Positions 1 to 11,624 of a stretch of DNA of 64,000 nucleotides are shown one piece after another (position 1 is the stretch's first letter; every line of letters starts with the position of its first letter). Source of the stretch: Lunularia cruciata. Taxonomy: Eukaryota > Streptophyta > Marchantiopsida > Lunulariales > Lunulariaceae. Under the pieces are notes generated by a model. That model saw nothing but the letters and a program-made list of their open reading frames with translations. It searched no databases and had not been told where the DNA came from. The stretch is from contig OX419758.1 in assembly GCA_948567375.1 (NCBI GenBank), positions 13,645,001-13,709,000 of the forward strand, in the 5' to 3' direction. The position numbers were made by a program, and so were the translations under genes.

Positions 1-1502
1 CATAGACATAAAGATCTGCGAGTCACAATTGTGAGTTACCTTAAATAATTTCACGGCAATGGGAGGTCACAAGAAATTTTTTTGAGTACCCCACCGCCCT
101 CTACCCATAAATAATTTCTTGTGTTCCCTTTAATCCTTACCGGCTTTGACTGGGAGCCAAAAAGTCATTATAGAAACACTTTACAGTTCAGGGAAAAGGC
201 GACCGCATAGATGGGAGAACCCCATCAAGCCCGTACAAGGGAGAGAAAAAAAGGTAAAATGTTTACGGTTTAGGTATTTGAATGTTTAGGGGGTAATATC
301 CATAGCCTTGTAAAATTGTCCGGCTCATTCTTTTGGTGACCTATAAAACTTTATGGAAATATAGGCAACCCGTAGAAACTGTGGAAAAAGTTTCACACAT
401 AAAAAATTATACAGTCCGTCTCACTTTTACGGGTAAAGTAACTGAAAACCCCCACAGTTTTTACAAGTTCTCCTACAAAATTTACAGATTTTACAGATTT
501 TTTAAAGAGCCCATAAACCCAATTGTCTTCCTCTACACTCCCACTCATCGGTCCAGTTTGTCTTCAATTGCTTCCTCCGTTACTGTTCTTGTGCTTCTCC
601 GCGTGTACCTTACAATTTTGTTCATGAGTTGGCGGCAAGTACCCTTGCGTGACATCTTGATACGAAAATATGAAATGTACCGATTTCACAAAGAAATATC
701 GATATTGAGGAATGCGAGAAATGTGTGGGATTGAGAAATATAGATGCACTCATCAAATCACAAGTTGAGGCAGTGAAATTTGCTATTTGCTCAAGAGGCA
801 AGAGTCATAAGCACAAGCAATTGGAGTGTCAAGATAGAATACATATCCATGTTCAAAATTCATCATTATGCTAATTAGAGTTTATAGGATATTCGTAACC
901 TGTAGAAAGAACTACAGGTCATGTTCGGAGGTGACCCATAGCTTCCATTACGATTATGGCTTTTCACTCTCTAAAAACACAAACTTTCTCATGCGTTACA
1001 TTTTATAATCTGTCGAGAAAGAAGTTTTACAAAATCTCTATGGATATGCGTCAAATGATCCGTGAAAACCACTAGTGAAATAAAGAAATGTCACCCCTAG
1101 CCTCTACGGTGTAGTGACTGCTGCAGTACGTCACTATACTTGCTCAACATTTCGCAGGGAACTTCCCCGCACTTGAAATGGCGAACTTGGTCAATGGCGA
1201 ACCACACCAGTTTGAGTTATCCGGTCCCAGACCGGACCTTATGCTTTTTGCATGACTGGTACTCGCAGTGTCTGCATTGGTATCTGTACCCGATCCTGAC
1301 AAGAGCAGGGTTTTACAATTTTACAATCTCGATGGACTGCCCACTCCCTGTGGATGAACAAGCGTGCTTCCACCAGTTATGCAGTCTTAAAAAGTTGGAA
1401 TGCCCTTCTAGATGCGATATTCTTGCTGACTAGAGAAGGACAAGGGAAGCAGGAACAGGAAAGGTTGGACGTTGGGAGGTCTTTCGTGGACTTGGGAGTG
1501 AA

Positions 1503-1510
1503 CTATATAG
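1503..1510 (+). promoter_or_regulatory. TATA box of GST copy 1
   Basis: CTATATAG lies 140 bp upstream of the GST start codon and is conserved at the same place in copy 2 (49297-49304). A TGACGTG motif, resembling the core of TGA-bZIP sites, occurs near 1617 in the presumed 5' UTR of both copies. Position and conservation support a core promoter; no transcript start is visible directly. Confidence 0.6.
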
Positions 1511-1649
1511 ATGGAGGACGGGAAGCTGGGGTGAGTCGAAAGAGTCGGGAGTAAGAGAAGTGCATTGTGAGATTGAGAGACACACAGGGGAAAGAATTAA
1601 GAGATTGCGTCTGTTTTGACGTGTTTGTAAGCTGTGAAAGTTTTCCAAC

Positions 1650-3246
1650 ATGGGTATCAAGGTCTTTGGAGCTACCATGTCCACCGCGACGAGGAATGTG
1701 TTGGCGGTGTTATACGAGAAGGAGGCCGAGCATGAATTCGCGATAGTGGATTTGAAAACTGGAGAACATAAGAAGCCTGAATTTTTGGCGATGAATCCTT
1801 TTGGGAAAGTGCCAGTTCTTCAGGATGGTGACATCACCATGTTCGGTACGTTTCTCTCCTTCTCAAATAAGTCAGTGCAAGGATTGAAGGCGGATAATTA
1901 GTCCGTATTGTGGTTCATGACACTTACTTTATGCAGGCTTGAAAGCGTGAGTCAAGGATCATAATCGCAAGTTTAGTCATCGACATCTGATGTTTGTGTA
2001 GGTGTCGCATTTCGATCCATCGGTATGTTCTGTCGCTTTTTCAAGGGCACACCTCTGGGATAGGTTTGTCTCGCTCAATTGCCTGAGGAGCAAAACACAT
2101 AGAAAGATTCACTTACTCCAATTCGTCACCATAAAACACTCCGATTATTTCTGGAAATCATAGATCGGATCATCATAGAAATAATCGGAGTGTTCGGTTA
2201 CCCTCTGTCGTCAAACAATGTCAAGCCTAACTCGATTTTTTCTACGTGATTGCCGAAAGGGCCACTTCATGAGTTCTTGCATCGATACCTACCTCTGCAA
2301 AGTTCACAGTAACAGTGCCTTACACTTACCCGTTCCAGTAGTACCCAGAAGTTCTGTTTGACCTCTATCTACCACTTTCTCCGGGTCCAGTATTTTGCAC
2401 TAATTGCGGGAAGGCAAACTGTTGTTGTATCTCCGATGGAGTCTACATGTCCTCCGTACATTTGTTGAATGCCAAAGTGAGGACCTTCTTCAGATGCAGT
2501 TGAGAATACCTGACACCTGAAGATGACAATATTTCTGTTGTTCCGCATTGTGTTGATTTCCACTACTCTGGAAGACAACAGAGTATAGCTGCTCCTTTCC
2601 GGGCGCGATCAGCGACCTAATAGGGCAATGTTTCGACATAGGTTTCACATGTTTGCTGAGGAGATCCAGAGGAAAATTGTCTTGTGTCTCAACCAGGACT
2701 CTCTGTGCGATCTCTCATAGAATCATGGGAGAGTTCAAGAAGTCTGAAGGCAGAGCAACCCATTGAAGTTTCGTCTGTGGTGTTTGGTTTAATGCAGAGT
2801 CCAGGGCTATATCCAGATACATCGCCAAGAAATTTGAAGGTCAAGGCACTCCTCTTCTAGGAACAACCCCCGCTGAGAGAGCTCTGGTCGAGCAATGGAT
2901 AGAGGTGGAGAGCCAGAATTACTATCCTCCCTGTTCTGCTCTCAACAAGGAGCTGTTTATCAACAAGATTTTCTTTGGCACAGGACCAGATGAGGCTATA
3001 GTGGCCACTAACGAAGCGAAGCTGGGTGCTGTCTTGGACATTTACGAGGCGCAGCTTTCGAAGACCAAGTACCTGGCCGGAGATTTCTACTCTCTTGCCG
3101 ATCTTTGCCATTATGGTCACACTGAGTACTTAACAAAGAATAGCGGAAAAGCTGATCTTTTTACCAGCAGGAAGCATGTGGGAGCTTGGTGGCAGGACAT
3201 CTCTTCTAGACCCTCATGGAAGAAGGCCATATCACACCCAATGTAG
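1650..3246 (+). CDS. Phi-class glutathione S-transferase, copy 1 (two exons)
   Basis: Exon 1 is 1650-1845, the intron 1846-2797 (GT...AG, phase 1) and exon 2 2798-3246; the spliced product is 214 residues, the normal phi GST length. The N-terminal thioredoxin-fold domain carries MSTAT with the expected catalytic Ser11, the glutathione-site pair His40-Lys41, the NPFGKVP cis-proline loop, and Glu66-Ser67 rebuilt across the splice junction. The C-terminal helical domain follows. Family role: cytosolic conjugation of glutathione to electrophiles, or peroxidase activity; the substrate is unknown. Angiosperm phi genes usually have a second intron just after the GSH-site exon; here that position is fused. 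The ATG is the first in frame after the TATA box. No disabling change is seen. Confidence 0.93.
2135..2194 (+). repeat. Perfect 18-bp inverted repeat in the GST copy 1 intron
   Basis: AACACTCCGATTATTTCT at 2135-2152 is exactly reverse-complementary to 2177-2194, with a 24-nt loop. The same hairpin, stem and loop unchanged, is at 49924-49983 in copy 2. It could be a small MITE remnant, an RNA structural element in the intron, or a small-RNA precursor; the sequence does not decide. Confidence 0.8.
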
Positions 3247-5718
3247 TGACATTGCCGTGTACTATGTCTACATATGAAACGTGAGCATTGGAGAACATGG
3301 ATTCCTGTTACTGAACAGTGAGTTCGATTGCAGTGACTATGAGAGTAGAATGAGGTACTTCACTTCTTCGTCGGTGATGTAAAACCCTGGGTGGGATTTC
3401 AACCATGTGCTTGAGATTTGGAAAATAGGAGTATTATTCTTCTGAGACTCAGATGATGGAGGAAGAACTTTTAAGTGACCTCGTTACTTGTGGAATACTG
3501 GAATTAGTTTCCTCCAAGATAAATCGCTGCTTGTCACAACGGAAATGGTAAATTGAACCAATTTTTATGTACTCGATGAAATATGACTGTGAACTGCTTG
3601 ACACAATGGCCTCGGGAGTCAATCTTTAAGAACAGCATACTTATGTGTTCATTTCCGGAAGTAGATCTGGTACGTAAATTAGTCAAACTTAGTCTGGGGT
3701 CGTGGATCCGGATCGGGATCGAGATCACCGCCACATATGAATAATTAACCGAACCAAATTTGGACTCGGAGCGAAACAAACGTATAAAGCTCTGCGAATT
3801 GTGGTAACGTAAACTACAACAATGCCACGAGCGTGGAACTACATTGAACTGTAAACTAGGATCATGCTCTCGTGACACTATCATCAAAACCAGGTGTTTC
3901 TTTCATCATGTGGTCATCTCCTTAAGGGGGTGTTGGACTACATGTTTGTCTTGTGTATATTGAGTGTAAAATGAGATAACATCGCATAAGATAGCCTGGT
4001 GATCTGATATTAGAATGACAAGAGGCAGATGGTGATCCTTACTTAGACCGATGTTCCTACTTTTAAAGCCTATGCTCCCTGTTGAATGCATTCACATGAT
4101 TTTCTATAGATTGAGTTGGACATTGAGCTATGGTATGAGAGCGAAAGCTCTAAGGTGGAGAGACTAATGTGTACTGTAGATATGGAGTGCTTTTTCGATG
4201 ATTAAAAGAGGAAAAGGCGACCGCGTGAAAGATTAAAAGTTGGTTAAAGTTTCTTCGAGGGTTAAAAGTACAGGCTTGATGGGAAAACGGATCCCATTTT
4301 GGCCTAAATGGAGAGATCTATAAAGAAATATAACTTGAAGAAGCTCCTAATTATACTTTCTCTTGATCGGATCATGTTAAAGAGTGACGGATGTGTACAA
4401 CAATAGAGTGTGACTCTACTCTTTTATTGGTAAAATAATTTGGCACATTTTTTAAATTTTGGGGACAAGGAATAGTGGTAATTGTAAAGGGTAATTAAAA
4501 ACTAAGGAAGGTTAATCATTAACTTTTCAATCAAAGATTTAATTCCTCAATACGGCATGAATATTACCAATTTAATTATAGGACGAGGTAAGCTTAAATT
4601 GGGTTTATGAAAATTAATATTTCTACTTTTAAAGAAGAAAACCTCTGGATAGTTATCCATGGGTAATAAAACCACTAAGTAGACAATTATCAAATTTAGA
4701 ATTATAGTAATCAAAAGGTTGGTATCTAATTCTCATTAGCCTCTGCATAAACAGCTGGGAAATATTCATGGAGGAAATCAAAGTCAATGTACAACGACCG
4801 GTAAACATTTAATATAATTGTAATAAAATCAAAGTTACTTCTGATCATATAGACACACAACAAGCATGCATACAAAGCATAAACTACTGTTACAAACTAC
4901 TCATTTAAAGAAAATGCTGGTAAAGGATAAGAAGAGAGGAGTAACTTCCATTATATGATATTAAATTAATGTGAAAATTCAGTAAAAATGATATATTACT
5001 CAAGATGAACTTACTTATTCGGTTGGATAATAATTTACATACAGCATCATCAATATGCTCAAATAAAAGAAGAATATAAATTACACTATCAATAGGATTT
5101 GTAACCTTCAAACTCTTATTTTGAAATTTTTAGCCCAATTTACAAGTACAAATTAAATTTTCATTATATTTTTCTACCAAAGATAATTTAGTATATGTGT
5201 GACATGATCATATTAAATATTGGGCTTGATTACTGAAAGTTCATAATATTTCAATTGCAATTCATTTTGAGCATATAAGACTAATAATCTTCTTCAACTT
5301 TCATTATGGTAGCAAATATGAGTCAAGATGTTCATGTATTTATTTATTTTATGAAATTTATCAAATGAATACTTACAATTGCATTGGATTTCAAGTCCAT
5401 CATTTGTCTCTAACCATTACTACTCATGTTTTGACCACACCATATCTCTTCTTACCATTGCTCAAAGCTACATTGTAACAACATACATAACTATCACATT
5501 TATTGATATTGAGTAAGGAGATAAGATAGATAAAATTTCAAATCATTCCATTAATGTTATTCTATCTTAAGAATTTTCTTCTCTTGTTGGTAAAATTATA
5601 AACTCTAGTCATAATTTTCTACACCTCTTAATACTCAAGTTTGCAGCTAGAAGTAAATTGGATGGATCCTTCTCCAATAATGAAATTTGACTTTCTTATT
5701 GTTTCTTTTCAATTGTGA

Positions 5719-6274
5719 TGTCACACCATTTTTAATGTCGCATCTAGATTGCTCGGACACTAGAGTTCCAGTGATAGTAGTTAGAGTTATTTCAGCAGTT
5801 TCTCAGAGACTACTTTCCGACGGTCAGATTTCGTGTTTGGGGTACTGACTTCACGGTGGGGCCCACTGTCACTTTGCATTTTTTGCACCGTCAAGTGTGC
5901 TGTCAGCGGGACCGTTAGATTTCAGACCTAGCTCAAGTCCAGGAGGTATAATTTTGAAGTGCAACTCCAGAGAGCTCACTTCTCTGATGTTGAGCCTTCG
6001 AGTTCTTGGCTATGGTGGACAGAGGCCGGCGAGCATCACCCAGATTCTCTATGCTGGAGTGGGTGTGGCTTGACTGTAATCAGTGCCCAATTTTTGACAG
6101 TTTATAGAATGACAGATAAAGTACTGATCTGAGTTGAGTTGAGTTGAGAGTCGTGAACAATCTGATTATTGTGGCACTTTAGAGTCTATGTATGACTTAT
6201 GTGTGAGTTGTGCTTCTATAGTGTATGATGTTGACAATGACGTATGTTGTGTAGTGATGTATATATGCAAGACA
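5719..6274 (+). mobile_element. Solo LTR of the methyltransferase-bearing Ty3/gypsy family (E1/E2 type)
   Basis: A 556-bp TG...CA sequence matching, in reverse orientation, the LTR at 33980-34537 of element E2. It is flanked by GTGA (5715-5718) and ATGA (6275-6278), consistent with a 4-bp target duplication carrying one change. The homologous position in GST copy 2 (ATGA at 53587-53590) is an empty site, so this insertion followed the segmental duplication. A short GTTGA run lies near 6135. Confidence 0.8.
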
Positions 6275-6529
6275 ATGATGTCTTTTATATTTCCAAATTA
6301 AAACCTTTTAATGTCAACTTATCCTCTTTTCTTGACCAAATATAACCTACTCAACTTGCATCCTACATGAGTAATATTATTAATATAAAGTTGATCAAAT
6401 CCTTGCTTAGCATATGGTTAACATGGTTTTCATAAATACATTGAGTACAAAGTTATTTGATTAGAAGGGTCATCCACTTCCATATGTACTTTGATCAGTC
6501 TCCTAAGAATAAGGGCAAATGTCCACATG

Positions 6530-6960
6530 TCTTTAATGAAAGCTCTCTCCTGCTCATCTCCCCAACACCACTCCTATGTAAGCTTTTTCAACATTGTCAA
6601 GGCCTTGGCAATGGCACTAATCTCCAACATGTCAACAATAGAAGTTCGCCAACCCAAGGAATGCTCACACCCGTAGGCAAAGGAATATGTGCAATGGCTT
6701 CCACTTTGGTTTGTTGAACACTAAGTCCTCCAGGGTAGATAGTGTGACCCAAATACTCAACCTACTCATGGAAGAATCTACGCTACCCAATATTTAATTT
6801 GAGTCCATGAGATCTCAGTCTCTCAAACACCTCCAACAAATGTCTCTTGTGCGCTTCCATAGTAGTGTTATAGACCAAAGTGTCATCAATATAGCACCCA
6901 ACAAACTACAATCTAGCTAGGATCCTATCCATGATCCTTTGGAACTTGATAGAAATTGTG
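6530..6960 (-). pseudogene. Reverse transcriptase fragment of E1 (palm, YIDD)
   Basis: This stretch aligns with the RT of E2 at 37548-37990. On the minus strand it reads a Ty3/gypsy palm segment whose catalytic YIDD box is intact (Asp-Asp codons at 6882-6887), unlike E2, where the box is YIDG. Frames are broken by stops and indels. It is separated from the rest of the E1 RT (10725-11150) by an inserted element. Confidence 0.75.
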
Positions 6961-6974
6961 GTACCCACATTTTA

Positions 6975-9900
6975 TTTTTTTTATAGTTTTAGGACAGAAA
7001 TTGTACTTTTAAGTAGAAAAGGAAGATAGATAAAGTGTTTTGTTTTGGATCCAAAGTAAGAAGTTTGATCTGACCCAAGGAAGGGTTTAATCTACACTTT
7101 GGATTGGAAGAGATGCAGACTCAAATCAGACTTGAGAGGACAAAAGACCCTAAGTAAGGATACTTTGCATCAAAAGAAGAAACCTGATCTGAGTATCCTT
7201 AACAACCTGACTCGGGCCATACTAGCCAAGAAGGCACACTTCCAAATGGTTCATTTGTGTGAGGATAAATTCAAAAGCAATAGGAGTAACGCATGCAAAA
7301 GAGGTGATTCTTGACTAAAGTTTGACTAAAGAATAATGGTGAATCAAACAAGTATAAAATCAAGACTTCATTGAAGAAAATCTGCAATGTTGAAAGATTA
7401 TCCTATAGCTTTGAAACTTAGGTAAGAATTGATAATTGAATCATAAGATTCTTGTGCGGGAAGCTGGGTGTAGAGGAGAACACGATACCATTGAAGGCTG
7501 GGAAATAAGTTTTGGGTATCTTGGTCCAAAACCTTGTTATTAGGAGAGTTGATACGATTGTGAGGTTCAAAGTCTTGAGTTGACTTTGGATCACCTTCTT
7601 AGCATGGAATTGGAATTTTAGTTTTCCAAGTTTCATGATTGAAATTGCAACCAAAATTTGCAAGGATGGTCCTAATGAGGAGTGGAAGAAAGGAAACCCT
7701 ACTTGTTGGACTGAGATAGATTGGAGGCTAGTATTAGGGAAGGATTTTGGAGAGTCCACTAGGATCACTTTTGATTGAAAGTGCAATTTTTTTAAAAGAA
7801 CAAAGGAATTGAAGGCTTACTTCAATCAACCTTGAAAGAAGAATGGAGACAAAGTAGACACATATGTAGACCCAATAAAGCAAAGTATCATCAAGATGGT
7901 GATGTTGATGGTAGTGATGAAGTTGGATCAGACTACATATGTCATGAAGCAACAAGCCATCTTCTTTCATCTCATATTTGCAAGAGCGAGTGTGAATTGG
8001 GCAAGATGTTTCTATCTAAGGACAAGGCAGATGATTTGGCATTGGAGAAATGATTGGCCATTTCACTACTTTGTACCTTTTGCAGCCCTTTTTTATCTGG
8101 TTTGAATTTGCTTAGCCGCAAAGGAGAGAAGATAGATGGTTTCTTATTTCATCTAAACTTGCATTAGGATGTGGATGAGGAAGAGCAATGGTACATGGCG
8201 GAAGTTCAAGAGAATGACTAGTACTTTACCAAGACCAATAGGGAGAAGACATTGACGGTACCAATCCCTCAATCAAAGAAGAGGAGTAGACCAAAGGACA
8301 TTGTATTGATAGCCAAGAAGAGAGCTACATGGAGAGTGAATTTGAGTTGAGTTGTAGCCATGGTGAATTTATAGTCAAGGGCTAAAGGAGAAAAAGAAGG
8401 AGTTGAGTCTAATGATGAGGACTCAAAGGAAGAGATGACTATGTAGAGGAAGGAGTCAACCAGTGGAAGTAAGGGTGAACCCAAAGTCAAGCAGCCAGTA
8501 CAAGAGGAGGTTGAAGAAGGTTCAGATCATGTGTTCCATGCAGAGATCAATTGCATGGAAGGAGGCAATAATCCTTGTATGGATTTGCCAAAGGAAGATA
8601 TTTTGACAAAGGAGGACAAATTCTGGATGGTGTTCCAAAGGGAAGCATAATCCCAAAAGCTTGTCAAGGCTGCAAAAGCTGGACCTAGTGAACTCAGAGT
8701 TGAAGGAGAGGAGAGCTCAGAGGATATCAGCTTGAAGGTGAGAAGATCAAGACTTTGGGTTGCAACATCAGTAACAGTAGAAGATGAAGGAGAAGTGAAC
8801 AAAGACATGTTCCAAGGGGTAAATTATCTATCAAGTGTAGTTTGTCCAATTTTAGTGTATTTGCAAGAGTAGATGCTAGAGTCAAAAAAGGAGTATCTGA
8901 AGGTAAAGAATGAAGTTGTTTAGAGAGGAGATCTTGCGATTGAAGGCAAGGTTGTTAAAAAGTGCTTCGTGTGGATGCAACAATCTGACAACAATGCCTC
9001 AATGATTTCCAAGGGAGCTTTGAGCAACATGGTGGCTATCTAGAGCAATAGAAGGAGGAGTTGAAGGAGCAAAAAGTAGAGTTAGAGAAGTTGTAGAAGA
9101 ACTTTGACGACACTCAAATGGAGCTAAATTATCAAAAGGATCAACTTGAGATGCATGAACAAGCCTTGGAGGAGCTTAGACACGTTGTAGTAGAGAAGGA
9201 TTGAGCTTGGGAGAGGGAGCTTGCAAGTAGAATGCAAGAAGAGCAGAGGCTTTATGAGTTGGTGAAGAGAGTAGAAGCTCATGTTGATAAGGAAGTTAGA
9301 GGCAAATTATGTTGAGGAGTTATAGGTACTTTGTACAAAGGTGGAGGAAGAGGTGATATGAGGCAAGTCACGCTCAAAGAAGGGAGGTTTGGATGCAAAA
9401 AGTGAGACTTCTATGCAGCTGAAGGCAATACTCAATATTGTGGCCAAGGCAAAGTTGGAAGAGGCTTATCTACATGAGTTGAGGTTGCTAGTGCAAAAAA
9501 CCAAGAGAAGGAAAGAAAAAGACACCAAATTGAATACAATCTTGATTCATTTTAGAGATAGAGTATATAGGAAGATGATTGAAGTAGGAACTAATGTATG
9601 TTTTAGCTTAGATTTAGTTAAAAGTGATAAAGATAATCTCACTTGTACTTTCAGTGAAAGTAGAGTAGTCCAATCTAAAGTAGTTGAGATCATAGTGCAA
9701 GTGACTTTGGGTGAGTTATCCAAATCATCTGAAACAGTTAGGATAAAGAAGGAAGTTATAGTTAGTACAATCATGACTTCAGTTTTAGTTTAGATTGAAT
9801 ATGTGACAATAGTAGAAGAAGAAGAAGATGTAGTTGATGAACTCAAAAAGCAAGAGGCATTTGTAGGTAATTTGGGTAAGGAAACCAAAATCAAGGTAGT

Positions 9901-10720
9901 ACTCAGATCGGATTAGGAGTTACAAATTTCAGATTTGAAGTGGTAGATCTAAAGTGGTAGAATGATGCTTTGTATCTAAAGATTTGTAGGAAGTACTCAA
10001 GTAGTTTAGAAAATTTTCCTAACTGCTGAATGCTTTGCCTATTTAAAGTAGTCATTCATAATTTTGTATATTCAAAATTAATCAGAAGTTGAGTAAAGCA
10101 AAGTGTTGAACCTAGTGCTTGTTGTTTTGCTTAATTTTGAGTATTAGTCCTTTGCTTTTCTTTGTGAGTGTGTGGAGAATTTTGGATTGAAATTCACAAT
10201 TTTTTAGATGTTGGATTCTACATTTTTGAATTTCCCTTTGTGTTTGATCCTAAGTGGATAGCAATCAAAGCAATGCTTTGATGGATCTGTGGGAACTTTG
10301 GTGTTGGTAGTATCTATCACTTGTGATTGTAGGCATTGGATTGATGTAGAGTTATTTTGACTAAAGAAGTTGTATCTTTGGTGGAGGTGGAATGCAATTC
10401 CAAAGTGCAATCACTTTGTGTTGAAGTAGCCTCTTTTGTATCAGCTGAATCATCCCAATTGAGATTGGATTGGAAAGTATTTTTTAAAATTATGATTTTG
10501 AGTAACACTAAACTATTACAAGAGTTGCTATTGAGTGCTTGTTACTCTCTTTTGTATGTGGTTTCTACCCAAGAGGCTAAAGACAAAATCAAGAAGAACT
10601 ACATTGTTATATTTTACTTTGTATTTGACCATTCTTGACCAATATCTTTGCAGGAACAAATGATTACTCACCTATTACTACAAGAGTGATATTCATTGGG
10701 TTTTCATAGGAGCATCCTTT
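6975..10720 (+). mobile_element. Insert with degenerate coiled-coil coding sequence, copy 1 (family unknown)
   Basis: This block splits the E1 RT. An inverted second copy lies at 27240-29963, matching from about 8010 to 10700. The plus strand holds a long, broken coding sequence. Glu/Lys/Leu-rich heptad-like stretches at about 8990-9300 predict coiled coil, and the longest surviving frame is 9389-9793 (about 134 residues). No RT, integrase or transposase is recognisable. It may be a non-autonomous retroelement, or a gag-like or captured host protein; I cannot name the protein. Its ends were placed by where E1 homology to E2 stops and resumes. Confidence 0.55.
9389..9793 (+). pseudogene. Surviving frame of the unknown coiled-coil protein
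   Basis: This is the best preserved portion of the coding relic at 6975-10720. Its counterpart at 28263-28472 (minus) shares a readable block around RKMIEVGTN and the following SLDL-S-D-N and ESRV-QSKVVEI positions, so this region was translated in the parent element. The product is Lys/Glu-rich with no catalytic motif that I recognise. The start ATG is probably internal to a longer protein. Confidence 0.45.
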
Positions 10721-10724
10721 AACC

Positions 10725-11150
10725 TAGATATTAAGAACTTCCATTGATATTCTATATCCTCCCCGTGAGGATCAATAACCAAAATGTTATCTTGGACTAG
10801 TCTTCCTCCCTAATTGGCAACTAATGATATCTTGCTCAAAAATCCAAAGTATTGAAGACCATTGCATGCCCAATCATATCAAATTTCTCCTTTGGTATAG
10901 GCATGGCATACCAATCAACACTAGTATGTGAGTTGATAGGATAGTAATCTCTACACATTTGCCTATTTGTGTAATTTCCATGCATATCCTTCTTGGTTGG
11001 CATCATTGTAGCTAAAGCATACTCTCCATGAGAAATCTCCACCAAACCAACCTCAAAAAGGTTTTACTCTGGCTCTAAATCAATGTTCTCTCCATATCAC
11101 CACATTTTTAGGGACGTCAAAAATTTTGAGGTATCACTAGTCAGCTCAAT
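10725..11150 (-). pseudogene. Reverse transcriptase N-terminal part of E1
   Basis: Minus-strand frame 10836-11045 reads the RT finger region (MPTKKD..., then RMC-DY-PIN-type and the following YAMPIP and FDMIG blocks), typical of Ty3/gypsy RT just upstream of the first palm aspartate. E2 has the same at about 38100-38330. The continuation lies beyond the insert at 6530-6960. Confidence 0.8.
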
Positions 11151-11624
11151 CTAGATACCAAGTCCTCTTAGAGAACTCAAATGCTTTATATTGCAGGAGT
11201 AACAACTCATGTAGCTCCTCAAGAGCCTCCAAAATCTCCATATTTCCCATAAGCTTGGGTCCAATGTTTAGCTCTCAAGTATCCTTTACAATTGATGTAG
11301 GAATGGAAGACTCACTGATTGGCTACTACATTGGGCACTTGGGAGCAATGATGTCATGCTCTTAACCACTAAAGTCCCCAATCTTAGTGCAAAAAACTCC
11401 TTCTACTTTGGTTGCAAGCTCCAAATGTACTCTAGTTGTATCTCAAGTGGACCATGCTCACTTGGATGGATACCGAGTAGACCTTTCTTACTAGTAACCA
11501 ATTGGTTGTGTCTCAAAAATACCATGACCATCCAGTCCATTGTCCCCAACATGTGCTTGAATTGTCTTGATAGGCACAAAGCTCACAAGTGTCCAAGTGG
11601 TGATACATATCAAGCGCATCCTAC

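Larger units (their letters stand above)
1..6464. repeat. GST-containing duplicated segment, copy 1
   Basis: This segment aligns along its length with 47821-53785: upstream flank, GST gene, 3' flank and the AT-rich downstream stretch, with many small indels. Homology begins near the left edge, so the repeat may extend outside the window. It ends near 6464, where copy 1 meets a Ty3/gypsy relic and copy 2 runs into unrelated AT-rich DNA. Copy 1 has about 85 bp near 190-275 that copy 2 lacks, including a GGAAAAGGCGACCGC motif that recurs near 4208. Apart from the GST and a solo LTR I see no gene here: 1-1490 and 3250-5700 are non-coding as far as I can tell. Confidence 0.85.

Noticed and set aside
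333-734. 133-codon frame upstream of GST copy 1
   Set aside because: The homologous stretch of copy 2 (about 48095-48480) has indels that break it, composition is low complexity and no family is recognisable.
2857-3120. Antisense frame over GST exon 2, present in both copies
   Set aside because: It is conserved only because exon 2 is nearly identical in the two copies; it is the mirror of a real exon.
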